Below are positions 1-8,375 of a stretch of 33,969 nt of DNA, one piece after another (the stretch's first letter is position 1; each line of letters begins with the position of its first letter). Source of the DNA: Salegentibacter tibetensis (GTDB lineage: Bacteria > Bacteroidota > Bacteroidia > Flavobacteriales > Flavobacteriaceae); the NCBI RefSeq assembly GCF_020164485.1, contig NZ_JAIQZA010000042.1:1-33969 (forward strand). Reading direction: 5' to 3'. Under the pieces are notes generated by a model. It was given only the letters and a program-made list of their open reading frames with translations, had not been told where the DNA came from and did no database searches. Made by a program: the position numbers and the translations under genes.

Positions 1-114
1 ATTTTGAGTATTAGCCTCTTTGAGAAAGTAACTATAAATCAACTACTTAACAATAAAGAATACAGAAAGAATATTAATGACGATTATAACCAACTGAAAA
101 TGTTTAATTTATAA
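1..114 (+). mobile_element. 3' end of a probable IS4-family transposase (insertion sequence runs off the left edge)
   Basis: The plus strand is open from base 1 to a TAA at 112-114 and encodes about 37 residues. They begin ILSISLFEKVTINQLLN and end QLKMFNL. From memory of the family, Bacteroidota IS4-type DDE transposases end in a similar way: a hydrophobic stretch, an [F/L]-[D/E]-K-x-x-[I/L]-N-Q-L segment and a terminal N/QLxLF. The catalytic domain and the other IS end lie outside the window. The right IS end should lie just past the stop, about 115-135, where the interrupted glycosyltransferase reading begins on the other strand. I could not confirm a terminal inverted repeat or target duplication. 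The family assignment rests on a short tail and is moderate at best. Confidence 0.5.
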
Positions 115-549
115 CCGGACACTAGTGTTATTAAGTAAACTTTTTACAAGCTCGAGCTGATTCTGTAATTGTGGCACCTTGTTTCGGATTATCTTCTTCC
201 TGCCATTTTTCAATTCGTAATGATTACCAATTACCATATCTGCCTTGGTTTCTATCATTTTACTAACAAGAAGTTTAAGAGCATCAGGTTCCAGAAAATC
301 ATCTGCATCTGCATTAAATATAACATCACCGGTTGATTTCTGAAGTCCTTCTTTTCTACTGAGGTAAGTTCCTGTATCATTCTGTCATCAATTTTTGCAA
401 AGTCATTAAGAATATTCATGGTACCATCTACTGCCGTCATTTAAAACTATTATTTCCAGGTTTTTATAGGTTTGCTTGATAATGCTTTGAACGCATCTTT
501 CAATCCATTTTTCTGCATTATAAGCAGGAATAATTACAGATACTTTCAT
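109..549 (-). pseudogene. Broken family 2 glycosyltransferase (frameshifted and truncated)
   Basis: From the ATG at 549 the minus strand reads [20 protein letters not shown], the classic start of a GT-A family 2 glycosyltransferase, and continues to IIVLNDGS. Reading then jumps frame near 428-434: [16 protein letters not shown] continues in a second frame. It jumps again near 378-390 into a third frame carrying NDTGTYLSRKEGLQKSTGD and the acceptor-site DADADDF, and stops at 109-111. The stop lies inside or next to the presumed IS end. About 146 codons remain against 300 or so for a complete enzyme, so the C-terminal half is gone. The first break looks like a 2-nt deletion (GSTDG becomes GS-DG); the second looks like a small deletion. 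It sits at the distal end of the polysaccharide operon, downstream of two GT4 genes, and is almost certainly non-functional. Confidence 0.85.
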
Positions 550-765
550 AGGTAAATACTATTGTTTTTATTGGTCTCTTTCGCATATATCCGTGCGCTA
601 GCGGGCGGGTTCATTAGAGTTTGTATTGGGTTTCCGTTATGCTCATTACATATGGTTATAATATTCTTTTAGCACACTCTTCCGTGGCAATCTGGAGTAG
701 CATCCATATAAGCACCTTCCTGCTTAAGAGATATTATCCACATGATGTTTCATTTAAAACTAAGT
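550..765. other. 216-bp spacer with no recognisable gene
   Basis: This lies between the GT2 pseudogene and the first intact GT4. Frames on both strands are short and unlike known proteins. It includes a GC-rich patch around 591-610 unlike its AT-rich surroundings. I see no terminator with a T-run. Confidence 0.5.
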
Positions 766-1866
766 TCAACTACAAAGAACATTCTTATAAAACTCAAACA
801 TTTCTTTTGCCACCACTTTGTTGTCATACTTTTCTTCCACCAACTTCCTTCCCCGTTGACCCATACAAATTAATTCTTCCCGGGATGTATAAATAGCTTG
901 ATGAAGCGCAGTTGAAAGATTTTCCACGCTTAGGTCAATCCACCATCCACAGTCGTAAGTCTCCAGCTCCTTCCAGGGAGTGCCTTTTGTGGTTATTACC
1001 GGCACTCCTGCTGCAAGTGCTTCGATTATAACGATACCAAAATTTTCGCTATAAGTAGGAAGAACAAATAAATTTGCCTTTTTATAGAGCTCCCACTTAT
1101 CCTGGCCGTAAACCCCACCAAGAAATCTTATTTTATGATACACTTCTTTTGCAATAGATAGTTTTATAAGATTTTGAATATAATTCTGATCTCCCTCACC
1201 CGCGATTATTACATTGAATTTTTCGTTTTTAAGCTGACTTACAGCATCAATTAACAATTCAATCCCTTTTTTAGGGTGAATGCGGGAAAGGAAAAGAATA
1301 TTTAAATATGGACTCTTTGACAAAGCTGATTCCTTCTTTTTTATTTCTGAAATATCCAGACCATTGGCAATAATTTTTGCTGGCTTTTTAAATCCCATGT
1401 TTCTTATATTAGAAAGCTCTGCTGAAGCTGTGGCATGTAAATAATCTACAGATTGTATAGCTTTTTTTTGATATAGCCCCAGGGCCAGTCTCTTCTTCAA
1501 AAAATTTCTTTTTAGAATGTATGGCTCCAGCATCCCGTGAGGAGATAAAAGAACCTTAATTTTTTGTTTAATACATACCTGCTGAAATAGCCAGTTTTGG
1601 GGATCCCATATTCCATTAATATGCACCATATCTGGATTCTCACTTTTTAAAATTTTTTCAAATTCTTTTTTAAGTGACCACCATCTTGACAAACCTAAAT
1701 CCAGTTCATACACTTTAACCCCTTTTAATTCCAAAGGATTTGAAGTTCTGGATGTAACAACTACCAGATCTGTATATCTTATTAACTCTGCAGACAGTAG
1801 CTGAATATAGGTAGCAGTTCCACCGGAATTTTTGTCAATAGAACCAATAAAATGAAGAATTTTCAT
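766..1866 (-). CDS. GT4-family glycosyltransferase of the polysaccharide operon
   Basis: This is a GT-B fold glycosyltransferase expected to add one sugar from a nucleotide-sugar donor to the lipid-linked repeat unit at the cytoplasmic face. The N-terminal half begins MKILHFIGSIDKNSGGTATY, the glycine-rich acceptor-domain start of GT4 enzymes, and has an HGMLEPYIL segment near residue 110. The C-terminal donor domain carries FLSRIHPKKG and the EX7E pair in YSENFGIVIIEALAAG (about E274 and E282), followed by GVPVITT. The reading could begin at a TTG at 1872 (adding MD), but the ATG at 1866 is the likelier start. About 366 aa, normal for the family. It is the last intact gene of the operon before the broken GT2; 68 bp separate it from the next GT4 upstream. 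Sugar specificity cannot be read from sequence. Confidence 0.9.
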   Translation of the reverse strand: MKILHFIGSIDKNSGGTATYIQLLSAELIRYTDLVVVTSRTSNPLELKGVKVYELDLGLSRWWSLKKEFEKILKSENPDMVHINGIWDPQNWLFQQVCIKQKIKVLLSPHGMLEPYILKRNFLKKRLALGLYQKKAIQSVDYLHATASAELSNIRNMGFKKPAKIIANGLDISEIKKKESALSKSPYLNILFLSRIHPKKGIELLIDAVSQLKNEKFNVIIAGEGDQNYIQNLIKLSIAKEVYHKIRFLGGVYGQDKWELYKKANLFVLPTYSENFGIVIIEALAAGVPVITTKGTPWKELETYDCGWWIDLSVENLSTALHQAIYTSREELICMGQRGRKLVEEKYDNKVVAKEMFEFYKNVLCS

Positions 1867-1934
1867 ATCCAATTATTTCTAGATTTTTCCATCCAACCAA
1901 GTGCCAGCGACATTTATAATGTCAAACTGGGGTA

Positions 1935-3113
1935 TTAGCTTTCCTGCAAATGATTTTGTAAAACACCCTTATATAAAGTTTCAATTCTATCCAGTGTGTT
2001 ATTTGTATTGAATCTTGAGGAATATTTCAAACCTGCGCGTTTCAGTTCAGAAAGCTCCTTTTCAGAAAGATTTAAAACTATCTCAAGTTTCTCGGCTGCC
2101 AGATAAGCCCATTCTTCCTGGGATTGTTTTTCTTCAGGATACGATGGAATATAAGTACAACAATTTCCACCTACTTCTGTCATTGGAGCTTTGTTGGTAG
2201 TAATTACCGGGCAACCGCTAGCCAACGCTTCAGCTATAGGCCATCCAAAGCCCTCATTTAAGGAAGGAAACAAGAGAATACTTGCCGCCTGGTAACACAT
2301 TTTTAAAATATTATCTGAGGCATTTTCAATGAAATGAATATCATCTGCGAAAGGAGAATCTTTCCATATTGTTTTCAGAGTATCATCGGGGGGAGCTCCT
2401 ACCATGATTAAAGGCAGGTGTTTTTCAGTAACACGCCTCCAACTATTATAGATTTCCACCACTCCTTTCCTGTTTTTATAAAATTGGTTGCCTCCTACAT
2501 GAAGAATGAAGCCATTTTTTAATCCTATACCCAACTCTCTACTTAATATCATTGGAATATTTTTATTATCTACCGGCTTAAATTCCTGGTTAAAACCGTT
2601 ATAAACAACCTCGGATAAGGTGGGTTGACCATTCAAAAATTTATGCAAATCTTGTTGAGTATTATTAGATATTGAAATAAAATTTTTCCCTTGTCGATAT
2701 CCCATTCTAATAAAATACTGGTATAGTTTTCCGGTGATTCCAACCTTATTGTTAGAAATTTGTCCCAGAGCCGATCTTTGAGCCATAAAATCATGACAAT
2801 GTATTATATGGGGTCGATTACCAATAAGAGGGATCCAAAGTCCTAAAGCCTGATCAGCAAATACAAATAAGGTTTTAGGAGAATATGATTTTTTATTTCT
2901 TTTAAATTGAAGTGGAAATATCAGGTATTGATCCAGATATGCAAGCCATTTATCAATACTTTTTGGATGAGGTAAACGGCTAAAATAATTTTTTGATGTA
3001 ATAATTCTCACCTTATGCTTTCTTTGCTTCATACCTGTAGCAAGCATCTTAGTGTAACGTCCTATACTCTGGAAATTGCGAATAGCCGGATGGGTAAAGA
3101 TTACAATATTCAT
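1935..3113 (-). CDS. GT4-family glycosyltransferase
   Basis: 392 aa with ATG start at 3113. The N-terminal domain opens MNIVIFTHPAIRNFQSIGRY and contains IIHCHDF near residue 104, typical of GT4 acceptor domains. The donor domain has GFILHVGGNQFYKNRKG (about residues 211-226) and the retaining-GT4 EX7E pair in LNEGFGWPIAEALASG (E287, E295), then CPVITT and a C-terminal helix. It lies 10 bp downstream of the Wzy-like gene and is surely co-transcribed. It should act on the growing undecaprenyl-linked oligosaccharide. Donor and linkage are unknown. Confidence 0.92.
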   Translation of the reverse strand: MNIVIFTHPAIRNFQSIGRYTKMLATGMKQRKHKVRIITSKNYFSRLPHPKSIDKWLAYLDQYLIFPLQFKRNKKSYSPKTLFVFADQALGLWIPLIGNRPHIIHCHDFMAQRSALGQISNNKVGITGKLYQYFIRMGYRQGKNFISISNNTQQDLHKFLNGQPTLSEVVYNGFNQEFKPVDNKNIPMILSRELGIGLKNGFILHVGGNQFYKNRKGVVEIYNSWRRVTEKHLPLIMVGAPPDDTLKTIWKDSPFADDIHFIENASDNILKMCYQAASILLFPSLNEGFGWPIAEALASGCPVITTNKAPMTEVGGNCCTYIPSYPEEKQSQEEWAYLAAEKLEIVLNLSEKELSELKRAGLKYSSRFNTNNTLDRIETLYKGVLQNHLQES

Positions 3114-3123
3114 TAGTACATTA

Positions 3124-4407
3124 TTATTTATTTCTTAGTGAAGCCAGAATCAATCCTCCTATTAAAACGCTAAATCCTAAAGTTGTAGGTTGCGCCCACT
3201 GCCCTTGCAGGATAATAAACATGCCAAAGCTCAAAAGCATCCATGGTAGTTTATTTCCTGTACTTAATACTTTCCAGGATTTTTTAAAAAACAGAATAAT
3301 AAGACTTACCCTTAATGCAATAAATGTGAAACCCAGAATTACGCCCATTTCTCCAATTACCCGCCCCCATTCTGCTTCAGAGATTAAAAAGACACCATCT
3401 CCTCTTTTTCCGGTGAGAATCTTAGCGCCGGCATTTGTTCCCATTCCTAAGCCCATTCCCCAGAAAGGGAAAGACTCATCTTTAATTGCTCCATACATCC
3501 CCCCCAGGAATCTATCTACAACAACGCCCTCCATGCCTCCTTCGATTTCATTAGCTGTTGTTAAACGCTCAGTAAAAGCTTTATTAGCTGTTTTAAAGAA
3601 GGATATGTCCTTCATAGTAGATAGTAGTAAGCCTACAGCCACTATGGCAATAGTTAATCTGGGAAGCATTTTAATATTTCTTCCAGAAATTACAAGTAGG
3701 AAAATAATTGTAATTATAATCTGAAACAATACCGTCCTGCTAATACTTAATGGAATCGCAGCTAATAGCGCTATAGTAGAAATAAGTAAAAGAATACGGA
3801 AGCCTTTTCCGCCATATTTGGATACCCAAAAATAAAAAATATAAGCTGCAGCCAATCCATAAAAAAAGGCGAGTCCATTGGTAAATGAAAAAGTTCCCGG
3901 AACTCTAAAAAACCCGGCAGCACCACCAAAACCAGAACCTTCCAGATCTCCTCCAACTCCCCTGTTAATAAATGCACTTTGGGGACTAAAAAATTGAAAA
4001 GCAACCAGGAGTGTCATTCCAATATTCATCCAGAGTAAAACCTCTCCTAATTGTAAAACATCTTTTTTAGTAAAAACAGAACCTATTAAAAATATGATTG
4101 GAAATTGTATTAAGGTAATACGAATTCCAAAAATTGCGACCATTATATTACCGTGACCCAGGACCAAAGCAAGAGAAAATGCCAATATTGAAACCCCCCA
4201 TATGATAAGCACGTAAACATTTGGCTTCCACACACCCTGCTGATAAGCTTTAAAAAGTAGCCATAGAGCCAATGGATCCCTAATAAGCAATAGAGGTTCC
4301 GACAAACCGGGTAATACCCATTTCCTTAAAGCTCCTTCGAAAATTAAAAGAAAAAAATAGATCCAGACCCCACGCTTTAATTTTTTTAAAACTTTTTCAT
4401 CCAACAT
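3124..4407 (-). CDS. Wzy-like polysaccharide polymerase / O-antigen ligase-type membrane protein
   Basis: 427 aa, strongly hydrophobic, with roughly ten to twelve predicted membrane segments along the whole length. There is a larger hydrophilic loop around residues 280-345 (TANEIEGGMEGVVVDRFLGG, then GMGLGMGTNAG and an EWGRVIGEMG motif). That layout, with the long periplasmic loop before the last helices and the R/E-rich EWGRVIGEMG, is typical of the Wzy/O-antigen ligase superfamily. In the Wzx/Wzy pathway such a protein joins repeat units in the periplasm. Position inside a glycosyltransferase operon with a flippase upstream supports polymerase over ligase, but the two are not separable by sequence. 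It lies 6 bp after the preceding GT4 and 10 bp before the next, so it is in one transcript. Confidence 0.82.
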   Translation of the reverse strand: MLDEKVLKKLKRGVWIYFFLLIFEGALRKWVLPGLSEPLLLIRDPLALWLLFKAYQQGVWKPNVYVLIIWGVSILAFSLALVLGHGNIMVAIFGIRITLIQFPIIFLIGSVFTKKDVLQLGEVLLWMNIGMTLLVAFQFFSPQSAFINRGVGGDLEGSGFGGAAGFFRVPGTFSFTNGLAFFYGLAAAYIFYFWVSKYGGKGFRILLLISTIALLAAIPLSISRTVLFQIIITIIFLLVISGRNIKMLPRLTIAIVAVGLLLSTMKDISFFKTANKAFTERLTTANEIEGGMEGVVVDRFLGGMYGAIKDESFPFWGMGLGMGTNAGAKILTGKRGDGVFLISEAEWGRVIGEMGVILGFTFIALRVSLIILFFKKSWKVLSTGNKLPWMLLSFGMFIILQGQWAQPTTLGFSVLIGGLILASLRNK

Positions 4408-4413
4408 CCGGTT

Positions 4414-5649
4414 CTATTTTAGAATCTCATTTATAATTTCCACCATTTTCTTCCCATATAAAGAAAAGGGAGATTCTGCAGCTGTATCAATAGCTGCTTT
4501 TCCAACCTGAGGTACAATTTCAGGATAAGCTAAAATATGTTCTATTATTTTTACTAACTCTTGGGTATCCCCCGGTTCTATCAACCAACCGTTTTCACCA
4601 TTTTTAATAAAATCGATCCCACAAGTTCTGGTTGTAGTAATTACCGGTGTGCCCTGGGACATTGCTTCTGCTATTACAAGTCCATATCCTTCAAATAAAG
4701 AAGGAAAGACAAAAACATCCTGGGTTCGCATTAAACTCAAAATTTGATCGTTTGGCAGGGAAGGTATCCAGTTGTGCTTTTTTAGTTCCTTTTCAAGAGG
4801 AATACATCCCTGGACTACTTTACGACCCACAATCGTTAACTCTATGCGATCGCCCAAATAATTCACCGCTTCAAAGAGATTGGCTATCCCTTTTGATTGA
4901 GATAAACCTCCTACAAATAATAATTTTAATTTCCGATTTGCTATATCTTCATATTTCCTATTCCTATAAACTTCTGGAAATCCATAGGGAACAATGTGAA
5001 TTGGAGCCAACTGGCCCGGGAATAACTCCAGGGTTTTTTTCGTAAAGTTGCTGGCTACAAAAATTGCATCAGCCATGCTCAATTCTTTATCTTTTCTTTT
5101 AAGTTTAAAATCTGAATCCTTAAAAGATGTAAACGTCGTTGCCCATTCCGGGCGTTCTATTCTTTCCTTTTCCAGGAATTTGGTGTGTGCCCTCCAATAT
5201 CCGGTAGGCAAATCATATAAACATATTATTCCATTGGATCTTGCCCTTTTAAAACTTTCAAATGCACCATCTTCATATGCATATACAGCGCTGTTATTCT
5301 TTAATTTTTTAGAAACACCTGAATCCAGATCAATATAAATCTTATCGATACAAAACATTCCTTTCTCATGCTTCAATGCGTTTTGATACCCTAATTTTTG
5401 GGAAGCCATTCTGCCCAACTCCAGAAAAGGTCTTGTACAGGTAAATGGTTTTAACTTTGAAGGAAAAGATCTTCTGCGAAATTCCTTTAAAGGACCATAT
5501 TTCGATAGTAAATAGAGGAAAGTGTTTTGAAATACTGCAATACAGGTATAAAATTTTTCGAGAATCCCAGCTATTGCCAGGGCGTCTGCAACTTCCCGAA
5601 CATTGACATTCCCTGTTGGATGTGAAATAATTACAGTCTTTTTTTTCAT
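4414..5649 (-). CDS. GT4-family glycosyltransferase
   Basis: 411 aa with ATG start at 5649. The opening MKKKTVIISHPTGNVNVREV differs from the usual GGxxR loop but keeps an N-terminal strand followed by an N/R-rich loop. There is a mid-region AVYAYEDGAFESFKRAR near residue 121. The donor domain is canonical: KLLFVGGLSQSKGIANL (about 242-258), then LFEGYGLVIAEAMSQG with the EX7E pair E320 and E328, and TPVITT. The long acceptor domain (about 240 residues) makes it larger than the neighbouring GT4s. It is tightly packed: 6 bp to the Wzy-like gene and 12 bp from the acyltransferase. It should transfer one sugar of the repeat unit; the substrate is not predictable. Confidence 0.9.
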   Translation of the reverse strand: MKKKTVIISHPTGNVNVREVADALAIAGILEKFYTCIAVFQNTFLYLLSKYGPLKEFRRRSFPSKLKPFTCTRPFLELGRMASQKLGYQNALKHEKGMFCIDKIYIDLDSGVSKKLKNNSAVYAYEDGAFESFKRARSNGIICLYDLPTGYWRAHTKFLEKERIERPEWATTFTSFKDSDFKLKRKDKELSMADAIFVASNFTKKTLELFPGQLAPIHIVPYGFPEVYRNRKYEDIANRKLKLLFVGGLSQSKGIANLFEAVNYLGDRIELTIVGRKVVQGCIPLEKELKKHNWIPSLPNDQILSLMRTQDVFVFPSLFEGYGLVIAEAMSQGTPVITTTRTCGIDFIKNGENGWLIEPGDTQELVKIIEHILAYPEIVPQVGKAAIDTAAESPFSLYGKKMVEIINEILK

Positions 5650-5661
5650 TTCTCAGAATAA

Positions 5662-6255
5662 TTATCCAACTAACCAGGCCCTGTTTCCCGCTAAAAATTT
5701 GCAGGGATTGTATTTTAAAATGGCATCCCTCTTCTTAGAAAGCGGTTTCGCCGGATTACCAACCATAATTGAAAATGGTTCAACATTCCTACTAACAACA
5801 GCACCTGCACCAATCACTGCTCCTTTTCCAATAGAAACACCTGGTAAAATAATGGCATTTGTGGCTATCCAAACATAATCATCAATAAATATTGGCTTTT
5901 TAATAAGTCCCCAAACAGGATCATTGATGTTGTGTGAACCACTTAATAATTTTACCCCGTCATTAATGCACACATTTTTTCCTATTTTTATTTGATCGTG
6001 CAAAGCCAGTTCAACCCTTCCTAAAATTGAATTTGCTTCTATTACTAAATTACCTTTGTTCCCATCGGTTTTAATCACTCCAATTTCTGATGTTTCATCG
6101 ATGACTGCCCCACTTCTTATCAATTTTGTCCTTCTGGAATTTCTTTCCACAACTTCCTGGAAAGTTAAAATTCTCTTGGCCCATGCCCTATAAAAATCAA
6201 TACCCCAAACATGGAATTTAGCCCTATTCTTCCATAAATAACCAACAGATGCCAT
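5662..6255 (-). CDS. Hexapeptide-repeat acyltransferase (WcaF / maltose acetyltransferase-like)
   Basis: 197 aa. From about residue 55 the sequence is made of left-handed beta-helix hexapeptide repeats: IGVIKTDGNKGNLVIEANSI, then IKIGKNVCINDGVKLLSGSH, IFIDDYVWIATNAIILPGV, SIGKGAVIGAGAVVSRNV and MVGNPAKPL. The H in LLSGSHNIND is the expected catalytic histidine, and the DDYVWIATNAIILPGVSIG and NPAK blocks are diagnostic of the acetyl-CoA dependent LacA/NodL/WcaF group. In a polysaccharide operon such enzymes O-acetylate a sugar. The first 50 residues are a helical extension. It sits between two glycosyltransferases with 3-12 bp gaps. The acyl group and target sugar are not known. Confidence 0.9.
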   Translation of the reverse strand: MASVGYLWKNRAKFHVWGIDFYRAWAKRILTFQEVVERNSRRTKLIRSGAVIDETSEIGVIKTDGNKGNLVIEANSILGRVELALHDQIKIGKNVCINDGVKLLSGSHNINDPVWGLIKKPIFIDDYVWIATNAIILPGVSIGKGAVIGAGAVVSRNVEPFSIMVGNPAKPLSKKRDAILKYNPCKFLAGNRAWLVG

Positions 6256-6258
6256 GCC

Positions 6259-7350
6259 TTAAACTTGTTTGGTTTTCAATCTATTAATAAAATTTTCAGC
6301 AATTACCTCTATATTATTTTCTGATTTGTATCTCTTACACTTTATGAATGATTCCATATCAAGAGTGGTTTTCCACTTAATTATAGCATCATTAGCTAAA
6401 ACTTCAACCTTTATATCTCTGGGGTTCCATTTACGGGCTATACAAAAAACAATTAAATTATGTTCTAACATTGCTGCGGTAGAACCACTTTTTTCGCTTA
6501 AATAATAGGGCGTACTGGTAACTCCCCATTGACATTTGGATAATATCTTAGAAATTTCCTCAATCCCTAACCACCCATGTAACTGATAATCCACATTATT
6601 TTTGGTTAATGTTGCTACCCAATTCCCCTGCTCCGGCCCATTACTGCCAATGAAATGAAATTTGTATTTGTTGGCTTTTGGAACTTCATTAATAAATTTC
6701 TTTAATTTAGCTCCCGGATGAATTCCTCCAAAAACAGCTATATTAATAATCCCATTCCTTTTCTCTTCCGATTGAAATAAAATTGGAATATTACCAAACA
6801 AGGGTAAAAGATCCGATTTACACCCCATTTTATCCAGTTTTGACAGATAAAGCCGAGTATGAGTATTAATTATTTCTGGTACCAATATGTCAATGGTTTT
6901 TTTCACGATGTGTTTCTGTAAGCTGCCTAATAATTTAAGCTTAAATGAATCTTTATTATCCATACCAACCCATAATTCATGAAACATAATATGCCAACGC
7001 CTACCTTTACCAAGTTTATTCAGTTGACTTGCAAGTTTTATTGGCAATCCTTTTTTGTGAAAGGAAAATGGCACAAACTGTAAGCTTAACCACTCCGGAT
7101 CCCATTCTTCTATATACCTTTTTACCTTAGATAAAATCTGGATCTGTTTATTTCCTAATCGAACTCTAATGACAGGTATAAGATTTTGCTCCAGTACTTC
7201 AAATGAATTTTTTGGTAGGAAATGGTCATTTAAGGATACTATACTAACCTTATGACCATTTTTTATTAATTCCATGGCCAATCTAAGAGTATAATCTCCC
7301 ACTCCATCCCTGCCGGGTTCAAGACAACCGCATAGAAAGGTAATTTTCAC
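6259..7350 (-). CDS. Divergent GT-B glycosyltransferase
   Basis: The frame is open from an ATG at 7425, but that start would lie 67 bp inside the preceding gene and adds 25 residues with no family character. A GTG at 7350 gives VKITFLCGCLEPGRDGVGDY, a textbook GT4 N-terminus with GVGDYT at the glycine-rich loop, 8 bp after the upstream stop; I use it (363 aa). The C-terminal half has INIAVFGGIHPGAKLKKF and HGWLGIEEISKILSKCQWGV, a donor-domain pattern. The usual EX7E site is replaced by YLSEKSGSTAAMLEHNLIVF, so one or both glutamates are not in canonical context. It is probably an active but divergent transferase for the same repeat unit; an inactive or accessory GT-B is possible. Confidence 0.78.
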   Translation of the reverse strand: MKITFLCGCLEPGRDGVGDYTLRLAMELIKNGHKVSIVSLNDHFLPKNSFEVLEQNLIPVIRVRLGNKQIQILSKVKRYIEEWDPEWLSLQFVPFSFHKKGLPIKLASQLNKLGKGRRWHIMFHELWVGMDNKDSFKLKLLGSLQKHIVKKTIDILVPEIINTHTRLYLSKLDKMGCKSDLLPLFGNIPILFQSEEKRNGIINIAVFGGIHPGAKLKKFINEVPKANKYKFHFIGSNGPEQGNWVATLTKNNVDYQLHGWLGIEEISKILSKCQWGVTSTPYYLSEKSGSTAAMLEHNLIVFCIARKWNPRDIKVEVLANDAIIKWKTTLDMESFIKCKRYKSENNIEVIAENFINRLKTKQV

Positions 7351-7358
7351 GCCAATAA

Positions 7359-8375
7359 TTATTTTTGCTGCCTGGATAGGTTTTTGAATGTAAATATTGC
7401 ATAATCGAGGCTTTGGAAGTAACATTTCATTAACCAGAGAAATAGTGGCGAGGGTTTACGGATGGGTTTAATGGATTTATCCAGTAAGTTTTCTTCTATT
7501 CCATACCGCCGAAAATTTTCCCAATCAAAATTCCAAATATCATCCCACCAAAATCTATAGGTGCCATATTGATCTAATAGGTTTACTACCTCAAAATCAT
7601 ACCAGTAATATTTTGATGTTTTAACGGTGTGCATGTCTATTCCTTTCTCTTCCCATCCCTTAAACCACCTCATTTTGGAGTTTTCACGCCGGTCTCCTTC
7701 CCGACTAAAATCCAGATTTGAATTATAGACACGTCTTCTAAATCTTAATTTTTTTGTTTTTTTTATATTTTCCAAAACGCTATACATCCTCTGTTTTGAA
7801 GCCTGGGCATCTAAACGTACTAAAGCATAATGCAGAAATTTTATTTCATCTAAATATAATTTTTCAGCATTCTTAGGAGTAGGTATCCTAACACTGTGAA
7901 TTACTGAAGGAAGGTGTGCAGCTCCATCATCCACATATCCTAAAGGCCACCCACCCCCATCATACCTAATTACACATTGAGTGTTTTTATAAAGAGTGGG
8001 TTTCTCGAAATAAAGGATAGTACCAGGTTTCGCCCTCATCATTCGCTTCCAATCCATTGTTTCCATAGCATTTGCCGCTAAAATCTCGTCGGCATCAATA
8101 GCTAAAAGAATATTTCCAGTTCCAAATAATTTTCTGGCAGTAGTTATCAGAAGCAACTGTCTGTCACTTTCGTTGTATTTCGAATTCTTATTATTGATTA
8201 AAATAACTTTGGGATACCTGGAATAGATCTCCAGAGAACCATCGGTAGAATTTTGATCCGCGATTATTATATGATCAGCAAAAATACTTGTAACCTGCAA
8301 AAATCTTTCTAAGATCCAGGCTTCATTTTTCACCGGAGTTAGAACGATTATTTTTTTATCTCTAATTGTTGACAT
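7359..8375 (-). CDS. Family 2 (GT-A) glycosyltransferase
   Basis: 338 aa with ATG start at 8375, whose first 14 bp overlap the end of the upstream gene (translational coupling likely). The N-terminus KKIIVLTPVKNEAWILERFL and IIIADQNSTDGS (about residues 36-47) are the nucleotide-binding part of a GT-A fold, and LLAIDADEIL supplies the metal-binding DxD (D94, D96). The remaining 230 residues are rich in W/Y/R (YDGGGWPLGYVDDGAAH, RFWWDDIWNFDWENFRRYG) and form an acceptor domain less typical of short GT2 enzymes. No membrane segment is evident except a weak C-terminal one. It probably transfers a sugar within the cytoplasmic assembly of the repeat unit. Confidence 0.88.
   Translation of the reverse strand: MSTIRDKKIIVLTPVKNEAWILERFLQVTSIFADHIIIADQNSTDGSLEIYSRYPKVILINNKNSKYNESDRQLLLITTARKLFGTGNILLAIDADEILAANAMETMDWKRMMRAKPGTILYFEKPTLYKNTQCVIRYDGGGWPLGYVDDGAAHLPSVIHSVRIPTPKNAEKLYLDEIKFLHYALVRLDAQASKQRMYSVLENIKKTKKLRFRRRVYNSNLDFSREGDRRENSKMRWFKGWEEKGIDMHTVKTSKYYWYDFEVVNLLDQYGTYRFWWDDIWNFDWENFRRYGIEENLLDKSIKPIRKPSPLFLWLMKCYFQSLDYAIFTFKNLSRQQK

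Noticed and set aside
621-896. Plus-strand ORF of 91 codons
   Set aside because: Its second half is antisense to the GT4 gene and the rest has no protein-like pattern.
3221-3724. Plus-strand ORF of 167 codons
   Set aside because: It lies wholly antisense to the Wzy-like gene, whose hydrophobic codons create an open complementary frame.
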